A stretch of DNA of 64,000 nucleotides from JAJCYK01 sp965224285 (GTDB taxonomy: Bacteria > Bacteroidota > Bacteroidia > Cytophagales > Cyclobacteriaceae), in assembly GCA_965224285.1 (NCBI GenBank), contig OZ245043.1:434001-498000 (forward strand). Reading direction: 5' to 3'. Below, in pieces: positions 1 through 8,399 of the stretch. The notes under the pieces were generated by a model. The model saw only the letters and a list, made by a program, of their open reading frames with translations, did no database searches and was not told where the DNA came from. The stretch's first letter is position 1. Each line of letters starts with the position of its first letter. A program made the translations under genes and the position numbers.

Positions 1-461
1 GTTTGTCCCATCGGGGTGTGAATTTCACCGGTTTCCTCTAATAATTTGAATACCACAGCGGTACTACTAAGGGTAATAACAAATCCAAAAAGTAAGATTC
101 TGGTCCAACCCCAATCCAGGTAGCTGCCTATCAAGTAGATCAGCATTACACTGATACCTACTTGCATTAAAGCTCCTACTACGGAGATCTTCCAATTGCC
201 TATCAGGTCGGCGAGAGAAAACTCCATTCCAATGAAAAATAGCAGTAAAACCAACCCAATTGATCCCAGATTGGTAATGAGCTCACCATCACTTATTATA
301 CTCAGCCCACTGGGCCCCAATAATATACCGCATATGATGTAAGCGACTATATAAGGCTGATGGAAAATTTTTAGAACAAATCCAACCACCAGCAGGATCA
401 AGGCGATTACCACCACTTGAAGCAGAATTGGACTTACGGCAGAGGCCAGAATTATCGACAT
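1..461 (-). CDS. Kef-type cation/proton antiporter (CPA2), N-terminal part, cut by window edge
   Basis: The minus strand encodes about 153 residues beginning MSIILASAVSPILLQ and running off the left end. Hydrophobic segments follow one another closely. The stretch PYIVAYIICGILLGPSGL is the typical second-helix motif of CPA2 (Kef/RosB) antiporters, followed by FFIGMEFS and ITLSSTAVVFKLLEE, the conserved core of the Na+/H+ or K+/H+ exchanger fold. The family exchanges monovalent cations for protons across the inner membrane. The ATG at 459-461 lies 22 bases after the stop of the molybdenum hydroxylase large subunit on the same strand, so it may be the last gene of that transcript. The C-terminal half, including any regulatory TrkA-N domain, is outside the window, so subfamily and ion cannot be assigned. 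Confidence 0.88.
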   Translation of the reverse strand, partial: MSIILASAVSPILLQVVVIALILLVVGFVLKIFHQPYIVAYIICGILLGPSGLSIISDGELITNLGSIGLVLLLFFIGMEFSLADLIGNWKISVVGALMQVGISVMLIYLIGSYLDWGWTRILLFGFVITLSSTAVVFKLLEETGEIHTPMGQ

Positions 462-483
462 ACATCCATAAATATGAAATTAC

Positions 484-2622
484 CTAGCCTAAGGCATCAA
501 GATCCAGCGGTAAACTTCGAATACGGGTCCCGGTGAGATCAAAGATAGCATTGGCCAGAGCAGGTGCCACCGTGGGGAGGCCCGCTTCGCCTGCTCCATC
601 GGGGGGAGCATCACTGTTTAGGATTATAGTCTCAATCTCGGGACATTGCGACATGGTCAGCAGGGGGTAGGTATTAAAATTCTTTTCCGCAATTGCCCCT
701 TGTTCAACGGTCAAACCAGCGTATACTGCTCCTAACCCCATTATAATAGAGCCTTCGGTTTGAGCTTTTACCGTGTCGGGGTTGATACAGATCCCCAAAT
801 CTATAACCGTAGTCACCTTAGTGGGCCTGATGCCTTTATGGTTCCTGGCCACTTCGATTACCATGGCAAAGTAGGCTCCGGATCGTTCTACCACCGCTAC
901 ACCTCGACCGATATCTGCTTTAGTGGGCGCATCCCAATCGGTTGCTAGGGCAACTTCTTTCAAAACTCTGCGATACCGGGGATGATCTAGCATATTTAGT
1001 CTGTACTGCAAAGGATCAACTCCTGCCCGGTGGGCCAACTCATCAATGAAGCATTCCTGGGCAAAAGGATTAGTAGAATGATAGACTGCTCTCCAGTAGG
1101 AGATAGGAATGTATCTTTTGAGCAAAACACCTTTTATGCTGTAGTTTGGTATTTTATAGTCGACGTTTATACCTCCCATTAGTTGTCGGCCGGCGGTTAG
1201 ATCGTCTCCAGTCTGATTTCGGATTTCCTGGGCCACCACCTTATGTTCAAAGGCGATGATCTTTCCTGTTTGATTCAAAACAGCTCTACATATATTCAGA
1301 CTACAGGCTCTGAAGGGTCCCTGAGTTTGGTCATCTTCTCGAGTCCACACTACTTTCACCGGGGCTTTGACTTTATGGGAGAGATCCGCAGCCTCCTCCA
1401 CTACATCCGATCTGGATCTTCGTCCAAAACCACCCCCGATAAATGTGTAATTGATATCAATTTTGTCCGGTGCCAGATTGTACTTCTCAGCCAGGAAGGA
1501 CCGCATACCATTAGGGTTTTGGGTTGAGCCCCAAAAACTTGCCCCGTCCTCCCGTACGTGCACAATAGCATTCATGGGCTCCATGGGTACATGAGCCTGG
1601 TAGGGAGTTTCGTAAGAAGCTTCGATGATGTCACTAGCGCCATCAAATAGCTTATCAGCATCACCAGTGGAGAAAAGGGCATTTCCTGGCTTCCTGGCAG
1701 CCCGCCGCGCTTCGTGCTGTAAGTTTGCCTGGTTGATATGTTCTCTGCCCTTGCTATCCCACTTAACCTTTAATGCCTTACGGGCTTTAAATGCTGACCA
1801 GTAATCTTTTGACAAAATGGCTACACCAGGGATTCTATTACCAAATAAATCACGTGAAGTCTCCAAGATATATTCAACGCCATCCAACTCTAAAATTTCA
1901 TCGCGGTTGTAGTCCGCTATCAATCCGGAGAAGTACGGGCAACGTTCAATTGTTGCGTACAACATTCCAGGTACCTGAACGTCCAAACCAAATATTGCTT
2001 CCCCATTGGTCTTCAAGGGAATATCCCTTCTGGGTAAAGGTTGACCCACTATTTTGAAATCAGCTGGTTCTTTTAACTTGGGAGACTTTGGTACACTTGA
2101 TTTACTGGCTTCTTCAACCAATTCACCGTATTTGAAACTCGCACCTTGGTGGTTATAAACTATGCCATCAGACACTTTACATTCAGCAGTTGAAATTCCC
2201 CAGCGCTTGGCTGCAGTTGTGACCAGCATTTCACGGGCAGCAGCTCCCATCAACCGTAGCTTATCAAATTCGGTTTGGATACTGCGACTCCCTACTACTA
2301 TCTGGCTACCGTACAACTCCCTGTTCGCCGGTGCCGGTTTGATCACTACCTGGTCCATGCTTACTTCCAGTTCTTCCGCCAAGATCATAGGAATTGACTG
2401 AAAAGTACCCTGGCCCATTTCCGGCCGATGACTGAACAATATGACCGACCCATTGGAGTCAATGGCAATAAACTGGTTAAGTTGGGTAACGGATATATTA
2501 TCTTTAAGATTTACTACAATTCGGTTGCTGCCAGCATCACCGGGAAGGTATCCCAGGATCAATAAGCTGCCGGATAATCCGGACCATTGCAAAAAACTCC
2601 GCCGGGTAATTGCTGAACTCAT
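484..2622 (-). CDS. Molybdopterin-binding large subunit of an aldehyde/isoquinoline-type oxidoreductase (IorB-like)
   Basis: This 712-residue protein is the molybdenum-cofactor subunit of a xanthine-oxidase-family hydroxylase. Such enzymes hydroxylate aldehydes or N-heterocycles using water. It opens with a twin-arginine signal (TRRSFLQ, arginines 7 and 8, then a hydrophobic segment), so it is exported folded to the periplasm. Family marks are GGGFGRR at 396-402 and GAGEAGLP near 676, whose glutamate corresponds to the catalytic Glu of xanthine dehydrogenase. The length matches IorB-type single-chain large subunits, which lack a FAD subunit. Its ATG overlaps the stop of the small subunit gene by four bases (ATGA), indicating translational coupling. 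The substrate cannot be told from sequence; many Bacteroidota copies are annotated simply as aldehyde oxidase. Confidence 0.93.
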   Translation of the reverse strand: MSSAITRRSFLQWSGLSGSLLILGYLPGDAGSNRIVVNLKDNISVTQLNQFIAIDSNGSVILFSHRPEMGQGTFQSIPMILAEELEVSMDQVVIKPAPANRELYGSQIVVGSRSIQTEFDKLRLMGAAAREMLVTTAAKRWGISTAECKVSDGIVYNHQGASFKYGELVEEASKSSVPKSPKLKEPADFKIVGQPLPRRDIPLKTNGEAIFGLDVQVPGMLYATIERCPYFSGLIADYNRDEILELDGVEYILETSRDLFGNRIPGVAILSKDYWSAFKARKALKVKWDSKGREHINQANLQHEARRAARKPGNALFSTGDADKLFDGASDIIEASYETPYQAHVPMEPMNAIVHVREDGASFWGSTQNPNGMRSFLAEKYNLAPDKIDINYTFIGGGFGRRSRSDVVEEAADLSHKVKAPVKVVWTREDDQTQGPFRACSLNICRAVLNQTGKIIAFEHKVVAQEIRNQTGDDLTAGRQLMGGINVDYKIPNYSIKGVLLKRYIPISYWRAVYHSTNPFAQECFIDELAHRAGVDPLQYRLNMLDHPRYRRVLKEVALATDWDAPTKADIGRGVAVVERSGAYFAMVIEVARNHKGIRPTKVTTVIDLGICINPDTVKAQTEGSIIMGLGAVYAGLTVEQGAIAEKNFNTYPLLTMSQCPEIETIILNSDAPPDGAGEAGLPTVAPALANAIFDLTGTRIRSLPLDLDALG

Positions 2623-3074
2623 GATTTAGCGGCTAACTTAATGGCTTTCTTGACCCTGGGATAGGTGCCGCATCTGCACAAAACGGAATCCATACCAGCT
2701 TCAATTTCTTGGTCGTTGGGGTTTGGGTTATTATTAAGCAACGCTACCGCATTCATAATTTGTCCGGATTGACAGTAACCACATTGAGGAACTTGCGCCT
2801 GGATAAATGCCTGTTGTACCGGATGCTCATTTTTCTGAGACAATCCTTCGATGGTGGTGACGGATTTATTCGCTGCTGCTGATACAGGCACTACACACGA
2901 TCTCACCGGTACTTCATCCAGGAAAACGGTACAGGCACCGCATTGAGCGATGCCGCAAGAAAATTTAGTCCCGGTTAATCCGAGATAATCCCTGATGGCC
3001 CATAATAGAGGCATTTCCGGATCCACCTCCAGTTGGTATTTTCGATCATTCACCAACAATTCTGTAACAGCCAT
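2619..3074 (-). CDS. (2Fe-2S)-binding small subunit of the molybdenum hydroxylase (IorA-like)
   Basis: The 151-residue protein carries both iron-sulfur sites of this family. The plant-ferredoxin-like cluster uses Cys 40, 45, 48 and 60 (CGIAQCGAC). The second cluster uses Cys 98, 101, 133 and 135 (CGYCQSG and CRCG). It would pass electrons from the molybdenum centre of the downstream subunit to an external acceptor such as a periplasmic cytochrome. It has no signal peptide of its own and presumably rides out with the Tat-targeted partner. It is the first gene of the pair; no FAD subunit or maturation factor is visible next to it. Confidence 0.95.
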   Translation of the reverse strand: MAVTELLVNDRKYQLEVDPEMPLLWAIRDYLGLTGTKFSCGIAQCGACTVFLDEVPVRSCVVPVSAAANKSVTTIEGLSQKNEHPVQQAFIQAQVPQCGYCQSGQIMNAVALLNNNPNPNDQEIEAGMDSVLCRCGTYPRVKKAIKLAAKS

Positions 3075-3165
3075 GAAACCTAAGATAAGTTAGGTAAAAG
3101 ATAACTATTTACCCTTGCGAATACAATCGGGAAATTAAAAAAATGCGCTGTAAAATAAGGATTGA

Positions 3166-3429
3166 TCAGGAACTGCCATCGGCAGCAGACATTTCATCAG
3201 GATGCAGATCCAATTTTTCTGTTAGGGATTTTCGGATGGCCAATCTGGTGAGGCCAGCCAGGCTGGCGGTTGAAAGAGTCCATAATATTGCCTTACCCCA
3301 GGTAGTGGATGGAGCTGCTGGATTCTTGGGAGCCGGCTCATCATGTAGTTTCTCCCAGGCCACTTCCAGTATGGCCTTTAATATGATCCCTCCGGCAATG
3401 GTGGTGCCTGCTAAAAGTAGTTTTTTCAT
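3166..3429 (-). CDS. DUF4235 family small membrane protein
   Basis: The protein begins MKKLLLAGTTIAGGIILKAIL, a membrane segment, and has a second hydrophobic segment around WGKAILWTLSTASLAGLTRLA. This two-helix layout, with a basic end after the second helix, fits DUF4235, whose function is unknown. I start it at the ATG 3427-3429, because the reading frame further upstream opens only with a TTG and adds six residues. It lies after the DUF2383 gene on the same strand, separated by a strong hairpin. An overlapping 111-residue frame on the other strand (3143-3478) is cysteine- and serine-rich and matches nothing, so I treat it as a shadow. Confidence 0.7.
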   Translation of the reverse strand: MKKLLLAGTTIAGGIILKAILEVAWEKLHDEPAPKNPAAPSTTWGKAILWTLSTASLAGLTRLAIRKSLTEKLDLHPDEMSAADGSS

Positions 3430-3452
3430 TAGTTTAAATATAATCAAAATGA

Positions 3453-3483
3453 AGGAATCAGGCCGAAATTCAGCCTGATTCCT
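3453..3483 (-). terminator. Hairpin between the DUF2383 and DUF4235 genes
   Basis: An 11-bp perfect inverted repeat (AGGAATCAGGC, then GCCTGATTCCT) surrounds a 9-base loop. It stands 28 bases after the DUF2383 stop and is followed, on the minus strand, by a T-rich stretch. It reads as a terminator or attenuating hairpin for the 3511-3960 gene. It is also only about 24 bases before the DUF4235 ATG, so it could affect translation of that gene. Confidence 0.65.
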
Positions 3484-3510
3484 AGATTTACCAAATCTAT
3501 GAAGGATTAA

Positions 3511-3960
3511 TTAGTCGTAAAGTTCTTCTAAGCCCCTGAGCTGCTCAAGTTCCCTTCGTATCTCTTCACTTTGCTTACTCAGCACGTTACGTACGTTGGA
3601 GGGGGTATCATACTCGTGAAGAATCTCCTGATATTCATCATATGCAGCTTTTTCTCCCCTGATACATTCTTCCAAAATCTCTTCTTCATTGTCATTAGTA
3701 AAAGCAGTTTTAATGTCCATCCAGGTACGATGTAAATTGCCGGTCAGCGATCCTTCATCCACGGCATTACCCCCCAGAGCGTTGATCTCATTACGCAACT
3801 CTTGATTAAAGCGAGATCTTTCAGTTGCATAATCAGTTAGATACCGCTTCAATTCAGAGTTATTTACTTTGGTAGCAGCTTTATTAAATCCCTCGATGGC
3901 ATCGTAGTTTTTTTCCACCACTTCATTTAATTCATTTATTAATTCATTATTGGTTTTCAT
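3511..3960 (-). CDS. PA2169-type four-helix-bundle protein (DUF2383)
   Basis: The 149-residue protein is almost entirely helical and charged, beginning MKTNNELINELNEVVEKNYD. It carries the pattern of DUF2383 / PA2169-like proteins, a ferritin-like bundle in which Glu and His/Tyr residues recur along each helix (GFNKAATKV, YATERSRFNQELR, ECIRGEKAAYDEYQEIL). The biochemical role is not established; members are often in general-stress gene sets. There is no signal peptide, so it is cytoplasmic. The length is typical of the family. It is monocistronic or followed by the DUF4235 gene beyond a hairpin. Confidence 0.85.
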   Translation of the reverse strand: MKTNNELINELNEVVEKNYDAIEGFNKAATKVNNSELKRYLTDYATERSRFNQELRNEINALGGNAVDEGSLTGNLHRTWMDIKTAFTNDNEEEILEECIRGEKAAYDEYQEILHEYDTPSNVRNVLSKQSEEIRRELEQLRGLEELYD

Positions 3961-4325
3961 GTTATAATATTATTTGTTCAAAAAATTAATGTTTCTTAAG
4001 ATGGGAGAAATTATTATGCCACGGCCTATCGATTAATGTTATTAATATGTGGAGTAAGTAATCGGAACCCTGGTGGTAACGGGATGAGACCGGGTAGTGC
4101 TGTAGGAATCAGAGAGTACTGAAAGAGGCGGTATGGTATGGCAGCCTTTCAATATGGATAACTGCCTCTCCAATAAGGCTTAATCTATATGGCAATGGTT
4201 CTACACATCCGTATGTAAATTTCCACACTTACGGTGGTATTTTAGGCCATTTTATCTTGGTGATGAAGTTTTGTTTAATGGCATGGTTATTTACCTTCAA
4301 TTTGCAACCAATAAAATAGACAGAT
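3961..4325. other. Intergenic region, divergent promoters expected
   Basis: 365 bases between the divergent DUF2383 and YqaE-lipoprotein genes. I see no RNA gene or convincing repeat. The only motif of note is a weak sigma-54-like element on the minus strand near 4007-4022 (TGGCATAATAATTTCT). It has the -24 GG but TC instead of GC at -12, so I do not call it. Confidence 0.5.
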
Positions 4326-4943
4326 ATGCACAAATTTTATTTCAAACTTTTTTTGGTGTCTCTTATGGCGTCGATCATCTCATGTTCACCCAAGTACACC
4401 AGAAGTTTTCAACCCACGGATTACACTCCATATGCCTATTTGGACAAGGAAGTGTCAAAAGAAACTAATTCTTCGCAAGAGAATTATTGGTCAGATGAAG
4501 AATTGGGACTTGATCAGTTAAACCTGCAAGACCCTTCTGATTTAACTGCCTCCAACGAAAGTTCCCCTGAAGCTGAATTACTACCTACCGACCAGAAGCC
4601 ATCAAAAACTATTGCTTCCGGCAAGGAGGACTTGAAAGATCAAAGAAGTAAAGAGAAGCAAGTGCTTAGGCAGGTGAAACAACAGTTGAAGTCTATGAGT
4701 AAGGAAGAGCGCAGGGAATTGAGAGAGGAGACGTTGGCAAAGATGAAGTTAGACGATAAAACCACCGACACCGACATGAATTTAGCATTGCTGGTTATTA
4801 TCACCATCTTGCTTCCTCCGGTAGGTATGTTGATCTATGAGGGTGGTGTGACCAATAGATTCTGGATATCACTACTACTAACCTTGCTGTTTTACGTGCC
4901 AGGTTTGGTATATAGTTTGGTAATAATATTGGGCAATCGCTAA
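4326..4943 (+). CDS. Lipoprotein with C-terminal YqaE/Pmp3 membrane domain
   Basis: The 205-residue protein starts with a lipoprotein signal peptide ending in ASIISCS (lipidation Cys at about 20). A low-complexity, Ser/Glu-rich linker follows, then a charged helix (residues about 100-140, rich in Lys, Glu and Arg). It ends in two hydrophobic helices beginning LALLVIITILLPPVGML, the signature of the YqaE/Pmp3 (UPF0057) family, known for small hydrophobic stress-induced membrane proteins. The arrangement places a lipidated periplasm-facing N-terminus and an inner-membrane C-terminus on one chain. Family members elsewhere are about 50-60 residues, so this is an extended form. Function is unknown beyond a likely envelope-stress role. 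Confidence 0.8.
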   Translation: MHKFYFKLFLVSLMASIISCSPKYTRSFQPTDYTPYAYLDKEVSKETNSSQENYWSDEELGLDQLNLQDPSDLTASNESSPEAELLPTDQKPSKTIASGKEDLKDQRSKEKQVLRQVKQQLKSMSKEERRELREETLAKMKLDDKTTDTDMNLALLVIITILLPPVGMLIYEGGVTNRFWISLLLTLLFYVPGLVYSLVIILGNR

Positions 4944-4972
4944 TCCCACAACACGACCCAGGATTGTCCATT

Positions 4973-5001
4973 GGGTGACCGGACTCCAAAACCGGTCACC
5001 C
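4973..5001 (+). terminator. Rho-independent terminator after the YqaE-lipoprotein gene
   Basis: A perfect 10-bp stem GGGTGACCGG / CCGGTCACCC with a 9-base loop is followed by ATTTTCT. It sits 30 bases after the stop at 4943 and before the next gene on the same strand. Confidence 0.85.
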
Positions 5002-5157
5002 ATTTTCTAAGAAATACTGGTGCGCTATCAGTTGAAGCGTTTAGCCCACACCGATGCTGGACTTAGTGAAGTTTCATATAGGTTTTGGTTTACTAATAAC
5101 AGTACGGTGATGGGCTTATTTTTATAATTATTTCATAACCACTTAAACACTAGTGAT

Positions 5158-5586
5158 ATGTACACTAAGAAATTTATAATTAGCCTGCTCATTAGCTTGT
5201 CCGCATTATATTCCTGTGCTCAGCAAGATTCCCGGGAATTGGCAGAGAAGAACTTTGCCGAAAAGTATAGTAATGCCACAGAAGTAGAATGGTCCACCGA
5301 CGACCATGGAAACTATGAAGCTCAATTCAAAGATGGTAAGCGGGAGCTTAGAGCCGATTACGACCGGTCCGGGAAGTGGCTGGAAACTGAAGAAAGTGTA
5401 AAAATGGAGGATCTTCCTGAAGCGGTGAAAAAAACCATAGAGGATGATTACGATAAGGATGAAATTGCCGAAATTGAATGGGTAGACCATCATAAAAAAG
5501 GGATTTTTTACGATGTGGAGTTTAAGGATGAAGGCAAGAACGATGATGTGGAAATAGATGAATCCGGCAAAGTAATCAAAGACTGA
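5158..5586 (+). CDS. PepSY-like domain secreted or lipid-anchored protein
   Basis: 142 residues with an N-terminal signal peptide (MYTKKFIISLLISLSALYSC). LYSC makes a plausible lipobox, so the product is probably a lipoprotein. Two repeats of about 55 residues follow, each with a strand-rich pattern of the type EVEWSTDDHGNYEAQFKDG and EIEWVDHHKKGIFYDVEFKD. This is the PepSY-like (DUF2874) layout seen in many Bacteroidota periplasmic proteins. The role is unknown; PepSY-like domains are thought to bind or inhibit other envelope proteins. It stands alone, between a terminator and a short gene for a DUF1328 protein. Confidence 0.85.
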   Translation: MYTKKFIISLLISLSALYSCAQQDSRELAEKNFAEKYSNATEVEWSTDDHGNYEAQFKDGKRELRADYDRSGKWLETEESVKMEDLPEAVKKTIEDDYDKDEIAEIEWVDHHKKGIFYDVEFKDEGKNDDVEIDESGKVIKD

Positions 5587-5802
5587 AGACTAATTTTCCG
5601 GCAACTCACCGGTCAATTGTGGAAAAATTTACCCATATTCTTGTGCTAAATCAGGCAATATTGTCCACATCTGGAAATAAAAATAAATCAAAAATGCCGT
5701 TTACCTACTTAAAACCGTGAAAATCAATTATTCTCAATTGCTGGACACTATTTTGAGGTAAGACTAGCGTTTTAACTATGTTCAATTCTAAATATCAAAA
5801 TC

Positions 5803-5967
5803 ATGCTTAGATGGATTGTAATTTTCTTAATAATTGCTTTGATCGCTGCGGTGTTCGGATTTGGTGGGGTTGCAGCCGGAGCAGCTGGTATTGCCAAGAT
5901 CATATTTTATATTTTCCTGATTCTGCTGGCCATATCACTAATAATGCATTTTTTCCGCCGGGTTTAG
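5803..5967 (+). CDS. DUF1328 family small membrane protein (YtjA-like)
   Basis: A 54-residue frame begins MLRWIVIFLIIALIAAVFGF, continues GGVAAGAAGIAKI and ends in a second hydrophobic helix and FFRRV. The two helices with the central GFGG...AAGIAK segment are characteristic of DUF1328 / UPF0391. The family is of unknown function and often belongs to general stress regulons. It starts at the ATG 5803-5805 and lies 114 bases before the DUF4112 gene, possibly cotranscribed. Confidence 0.85.
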   Translation: MLRWIVIFLIIALIAAVFGFGGVAAGAAGIAKIIFYIFLILLAISLIMHFFRRV

Positions 5968-6081
5968 CGGATAACTTTTTCAAATGATCAAATATGATCG
6001 GGCAGGAGGCAGGATTTTTTCACCTATTACTTTTTTAATCCAGATCATATTGAATCGCAGCCGATAACCAACGTTCCTCAA

Positions 6082-6570
6082 ATGGACCAAGCCGCAGTAG
6101 ACATCCATAAAGGCTATCCGGAAATTGAAACTGATCAAAGATTCAGGTGGATTGATCGGATATCCGTGCTTATGGATTCCAAATTCAGAATTCCTGGTAC
6201 GAAAGTTAGATTTGGGCTTGACCCAATCCTAAGCCTGATTCCGATAGTCGGCAACTTGTCTACTTATGCTGTAAGTGCTATGTTAATTTGGAACATGTAT
6301 CGGTACGGGGCCAGTAGAAAAGTAGCCCTGATGATGATTGGTAACGTGGTAATTGACACCCTGGTAGGGAGTATTCCTTTGCTGGGAAATGTCTTCGATG
6401 TTTTCTACAAGGCTAACAACCGCAATGTGCAGTTATTACGGGAACACTATCAACAGGGTAAGCATACTGGCAGTGGAAAAGGGATAATTGCTACCGTCCT
6501 GCTGATATTATTCGCTATATTACTGGCGTTGGTTGCGTTGATCTGGTGGCTATTCGCCTTGGTCTTCTAG
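6082..6570 (+). CDS. DUF4112 domain membrane protein
   Basis: The 162-residue protein has the hallmark RIPGTKVRFGLDPILSLIPI (residues about 36-55), which defines DUF4112, then GNVVIDTLVGSIPLLGNVFD (about 92-111) and a C-terminal transmembrane helix. It is an inner-membrane protein of unknown function. The stop is 15 bases before the next ATG, so it is cotranscribed with the AsmA-like gene. Confidence 0.88.
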   Translation: MDQAAVDIHKGYPEIETDQRFRWIDRISVLMDSKFRIPGTKVRFGLDPILSLIPIVGNLSTYAVSAMLIWNMYRYGASRKVALMMIGNVVIDTLVGSIPLLGNVFDVFYKANNRNVQLLREHYQQGKHTGSGKGIIATVLLILFAILLALVALIWWLFALVF

Positions 6571-6585
6571 TATCAGGTAAATCGG

Positions 6586-8130
6586 ATGAATAAAATATTG
6601 TGGATTGCCACAGGCTTTATCCTACTTTTAGTATTACTCTATTTTTGTGTTCCTGTAGCGATCAAGCACTATCTGGGAAAAATTATAGAGAAACGGAATC
6701 AGACTCAAGCCTCTCTCACCATTGATTATGATGAACTGAAAAGCCAGTGGCCCTGGACGCTGCTGGAATTTGAGGGGTTGGGAGTTCATATTAAAGATTG
6801 TCAGCCGGGAGAGAACAACAGTCTTCATATTCAGGCTGGGAATGTGCTCATTGATAACCTTTCCTGGTATAATTTGATTTTTAATCGGGAGCTGATGGTG
6901 GAAGAAGTGAAGATCTCTCAGTGGAACCTGGAAATCATTCGTGATCCTTCTACCCGAGACTTTTACTTAAGTTGCTTAAGGAAAGGAGGCAGCCGGTTTC
7001 CGCCTTTTACCATATCAAAGATAACCACCGACCGGGGCCAAGTATCATTCAAAGAAACTACCGACTCAGTACCGCAGATAGTGGCCGTGGGTTGTCCCAC
7101 CTTATATGTCACTGGGTTTTTTAAGGAGCCTGAAGACGATTGGAAGTATGATAAGGTGGATATTGAAGTTGACAGCCTGGTGGTAGATACCGGCAGTGAT
7201 CTGTATCAGTTCAACGTTCAATCGGTGCGATTTAACTCCGAGGAAGATCGCCTTTATATTGAAAATCTGTTAGTGGATACCACCTATCCGGAAAATGAAG
7301 TTGCTGCTCAAACTGGGCAGAAGACCCATTGGTACCAGGTATCAATTCCCTCCATTCGGGGTGAAAAACTCAAATTGGATAGTTTATTTTTCAATGATCA
7401 TCTGGAATTTGAGCAACTGGAAATAGACACCGGCTATATTGATATTTATTATGACAAACGCCCGGACGAGAGAGAGATGGTTTACAAACCACTTCCTCAC
7501 GAGTGGGTGGAAAAAATGCCTTGGTCTTTAAAGTACGATACCATGAAAATTAGTGGCTTGTACATAAAATACCGGGAACATGTTAAAGAATGGACTCATG
7601 CAGGTGAGCTGGATTTCAATGCTATTGAAATAGGGATTGGAAAATTTGATAGCAGAAAAGATAGTGTCATAAAGGCTAGAGCAAAAGCCATATTCGTAGG
7701 CCAAGCTTCACTGAACGCATACTTCGAGATACCTGCCTATGATCAATTACGCTATCGGGTATATGGAAGCCTTAGTAGCATGGACGTAACTGAAGTCAAT
7801 CCCATGCTGGCCTTGGTTACCAATACCCATATCGCTTCAGGAATTTCTGATCACCTGGACTTTTGGATTGATCACGATCAAACCCAATCAACGGGCAACT
7901 TGGATTGGGAATACCACGACCTTAAGGTTGCTTTGAACGAGCAAAAGGATGAAATTAACCTATTTAAAAAAGTCGGGGGATTCTTCATTAATACCTTCAT
8001 CGTAAAGCGTGACAATACCAAGGAGGATCTAAGGCCGGGCCCTATAAGTTTTCAGAGAGATACCACAAAGTCTGCTGTTAATTTTTGGTGGAAATCCCTG
8101 GCCTCAGGATTACAAGCTTCAGTAAAATGA
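6586..8130 (+). CDS. Membrane-anchored AsmA/DUF748-like envelope protein
   Basis: 514 residues. One N-terminal transmembrane helix (residues about 4-24) is followed by a long periplasmic region of alternating strands. The start of the mature part (SLTIDYDELKSQWPWTLLEFE, LHIQAGNVLIDNLSW, VEEVKISQWNLEII) has the pattern of AsmA-like and DUF748 proteins, which form beta-taco lipid-transport bridges between membranes. I infer the family from architecture only, and no single catalytic motif is present. It follows the DUF4112 gene by 15 bases. Confidence 0.55.
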   Translation: MNKILWIATGFILLLVLLYFCVPVAIKHYLGKIIEKRNQTQASLTIDYDELKSQWPWTLLEFEGLGVHIKDCQPGENNSLHIQAGNVLIDNLSWYNLIFNRELMVEEVKISQWNLEIIRDPSTRDFYLSCLRKGGSRFPPFTISKITTDRGQVSFKETTDSVPQIVAVGCPTLYVTGFFKEPEDDWKYDKVDIEVDSLVVDTGSDLYQFNVQSVRFNSEEDRLYIENLLVDTTYPENEVAAQTGQKTHWYQVSIPSIRGEKLKLDSLFFNDHLEFEQLEIDTGYIDIYYDKRPDEREMVYKPLPHEWVEKMPWSLKYDTMKISGLYIKYREHVKEWTHAGELDFNAIEIGIGKFDSRKDSVIKARAKAIFVGQASLNAYFEIPAYDQLRYRVYGSLSSMDVTEVNPMLALVTNTHIASGISDHLDFWIDHDQTQSTGNLDWEYHDLKVALNEQKDEINLFKKVGGFFINTFIVKRDNTKEDLRPGPISFQRDTTKSAVNFWWKSLASGLQASVK

Positions 8131-8232
8131 TAACTTGCAAAATCAAGTATTCATGTCATTTTGGAATCGTATTTATACCTTTCCCGGAAAAGGTGAATTG
8201 TACATATTTGTTTAAACCTTAATAAACTTATT

Positions 8233-8385
8233 ATGAGTAGCTTACTGTATATTATCGCTATTGTACTTTTAATTGGATGGTTGTTGGGTTTCTTTTATTT
8301 CAGCGTAGGAGGGTTTATTCACCTATTATTGGTGTTTGCCATAATAGCCATCTTATTCCGGCTGATTCGGGGAAGGGGCATCTAG
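8233..8385 (+). CDS. lmo0937-like small membrane protein
   Basis: A 50-residue frame begins MSSLLYIIAIVLLIGWLLGFF, has the turn VGGFIHLLLVFAIIAILFRL and ends RLIRGRGI. Two helices joined by a short G-rich turn followed by IHLLL are typical of the lmo0937 family, a group of very short stress-associated membrane proteins of unknown function. Its stop lies 14 bases before the ATG of the EEP protein, so the two form one transcription unit. Confidence 0.8.
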   Translation: MSSLLYIIAIVLLIGWLLGFFYFSVGGFIHLLLVFAIIAILFRLIRGRGI

Positions 8386-8399
8386 CTGTCAAGGTCTTC

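Noticed and set aside
3143..3478. 111-residue plus-strand frame overlapping the DUF4235 gene
   Set aside because: It is the complement of a gene with a recognisable membrane-protein pattern, has no signal or domain, and contains the stem of the hairpin at 3453-3483.
4007..4022. Sigma-54-like element before the DUF2383 gene (TGGCATAATAATTTCT)
   Set aside because: The -24 half is good, but the -12 position is TC rather than GC, so the essential GC is missing.
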